Below are positions 62,322-64,000 of a DNA stretch of 64,000 nt, piece after piece (the first letter of the stretch is position 1; the number at the start of each line of letters is the position of its first letter). Source of the DNA: Nitrospira sp. CG24C (GTDB lineage: Bacteria > Nitrospirota > Nitrospiria > Nitrospirales > Nitrospiraceae); NCBI GenBank assembly GCA_002869885.2, contig NEWR02000018.1:62063-126062 (forward strand), in the 5' to 3' direction. The position numbers and the translations under genes were made by a program. Below the pieces are notes generated by a model, which saw only the letters and a program-made list of their open reading frames with translations, was not told the DNA's origin and did not search any database.

Positions 62322-64000
<1,679 letters not shown>

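Overview
The window is GC-rich bacterial chromosome whose gene content fits a Nitrospira-like member of the Nitrospirota. That is an impression from the proteins (gltBD, AmgK/MurU, an intein-bearing DnaB, a HisZ-serA-dnaB cluster, three PilT-type ATPases, Nitrospira/cyanobacteria-type sensor domains). No rRNA, nxr or amo gene is present to prove it. Most of the window is housekeeping DNA. An accessory, partly decaying stretch lies at about 42.9-50.1 kb, and a smaller one at about 12.5-17.8 kb.

Layout: 0-6.2 kb holds glutamate synthase gltB-gltD (minus). 6.4-10.5 kb holds a polyprenyl diphosphate synthase, a DUF1015 protein and an NtrC-type response regulator (plus). 10.6-12.5 kb holds the MurU/AmgK cell-wall-recycling pair (minus). 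12.5-14.2 kb is rich in palindromic repeats and carries a small DUF2283/nuclease-like pair. 14.2-17.4 kb holds a nuclease-helicase fusion and a zinc-ribbon protein. 17.4-24.8 kb has a possible degenerate cobalamin-type leader, a DAACS transporter, a VanZ-like protein, a GH57 enzyme with a GalT/ADP-glucose-phosphorylase-like enzyme, CCA transferase and a ThiS-like protein. 24.9-25.7 kb is an IS transposase. 25.9-34.1 kb is a minus-strand cluster: aminotransferase, serA, hisZ, dnaB with intein, TPR lipoprotein. 34.3-41.4 kb holds a MltD-like lytic transglycosylase, a TPR membrane protein, bioF, pilT/pilU, a cytochrome c and tRNA-Glu. 41.5-50.8 kb holds lipoproteins, a MarR regulator with its apparent operator, a redoxin pseudogene, an isolated sensor domain, small zinc-ribbon and hypothetical proteins, a VOC protein and a Tat-exported intradiol-type dioxygenase. 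51-57.5 kb holds a third pilT, an orphan zf-HC2 protein, a glycogen debranching enzyme and a large glucosidase. 57.8-64 kb holds small membrane/periplasmic proteins, an XRE regulator, tRNA-Lys, purA, tRNA-Ala and a truncated ABC-F ATPase.

Functional themes are nitrogen assimilation (GOGAT), serine and purine synthesis, storage glucan turnover (two separate clusters), peptidoglycan recycling and remodelling, and twitching-motility ATPases without pilus structural genes.

The most unusual content is between the genes. A superfamily of GC-rich palindromic modules shares one core but carries several arm types, and the modules are nested inside one another's loops at several loci. There are also at least ten intergenic arrays with strict 7-bp periodicity but different unit sequences, a 9-bp-period family that folds into palindromes, a 179-bp imperfect palindrome before pilT, and repeated TTGACACC-type promoter-like modules.
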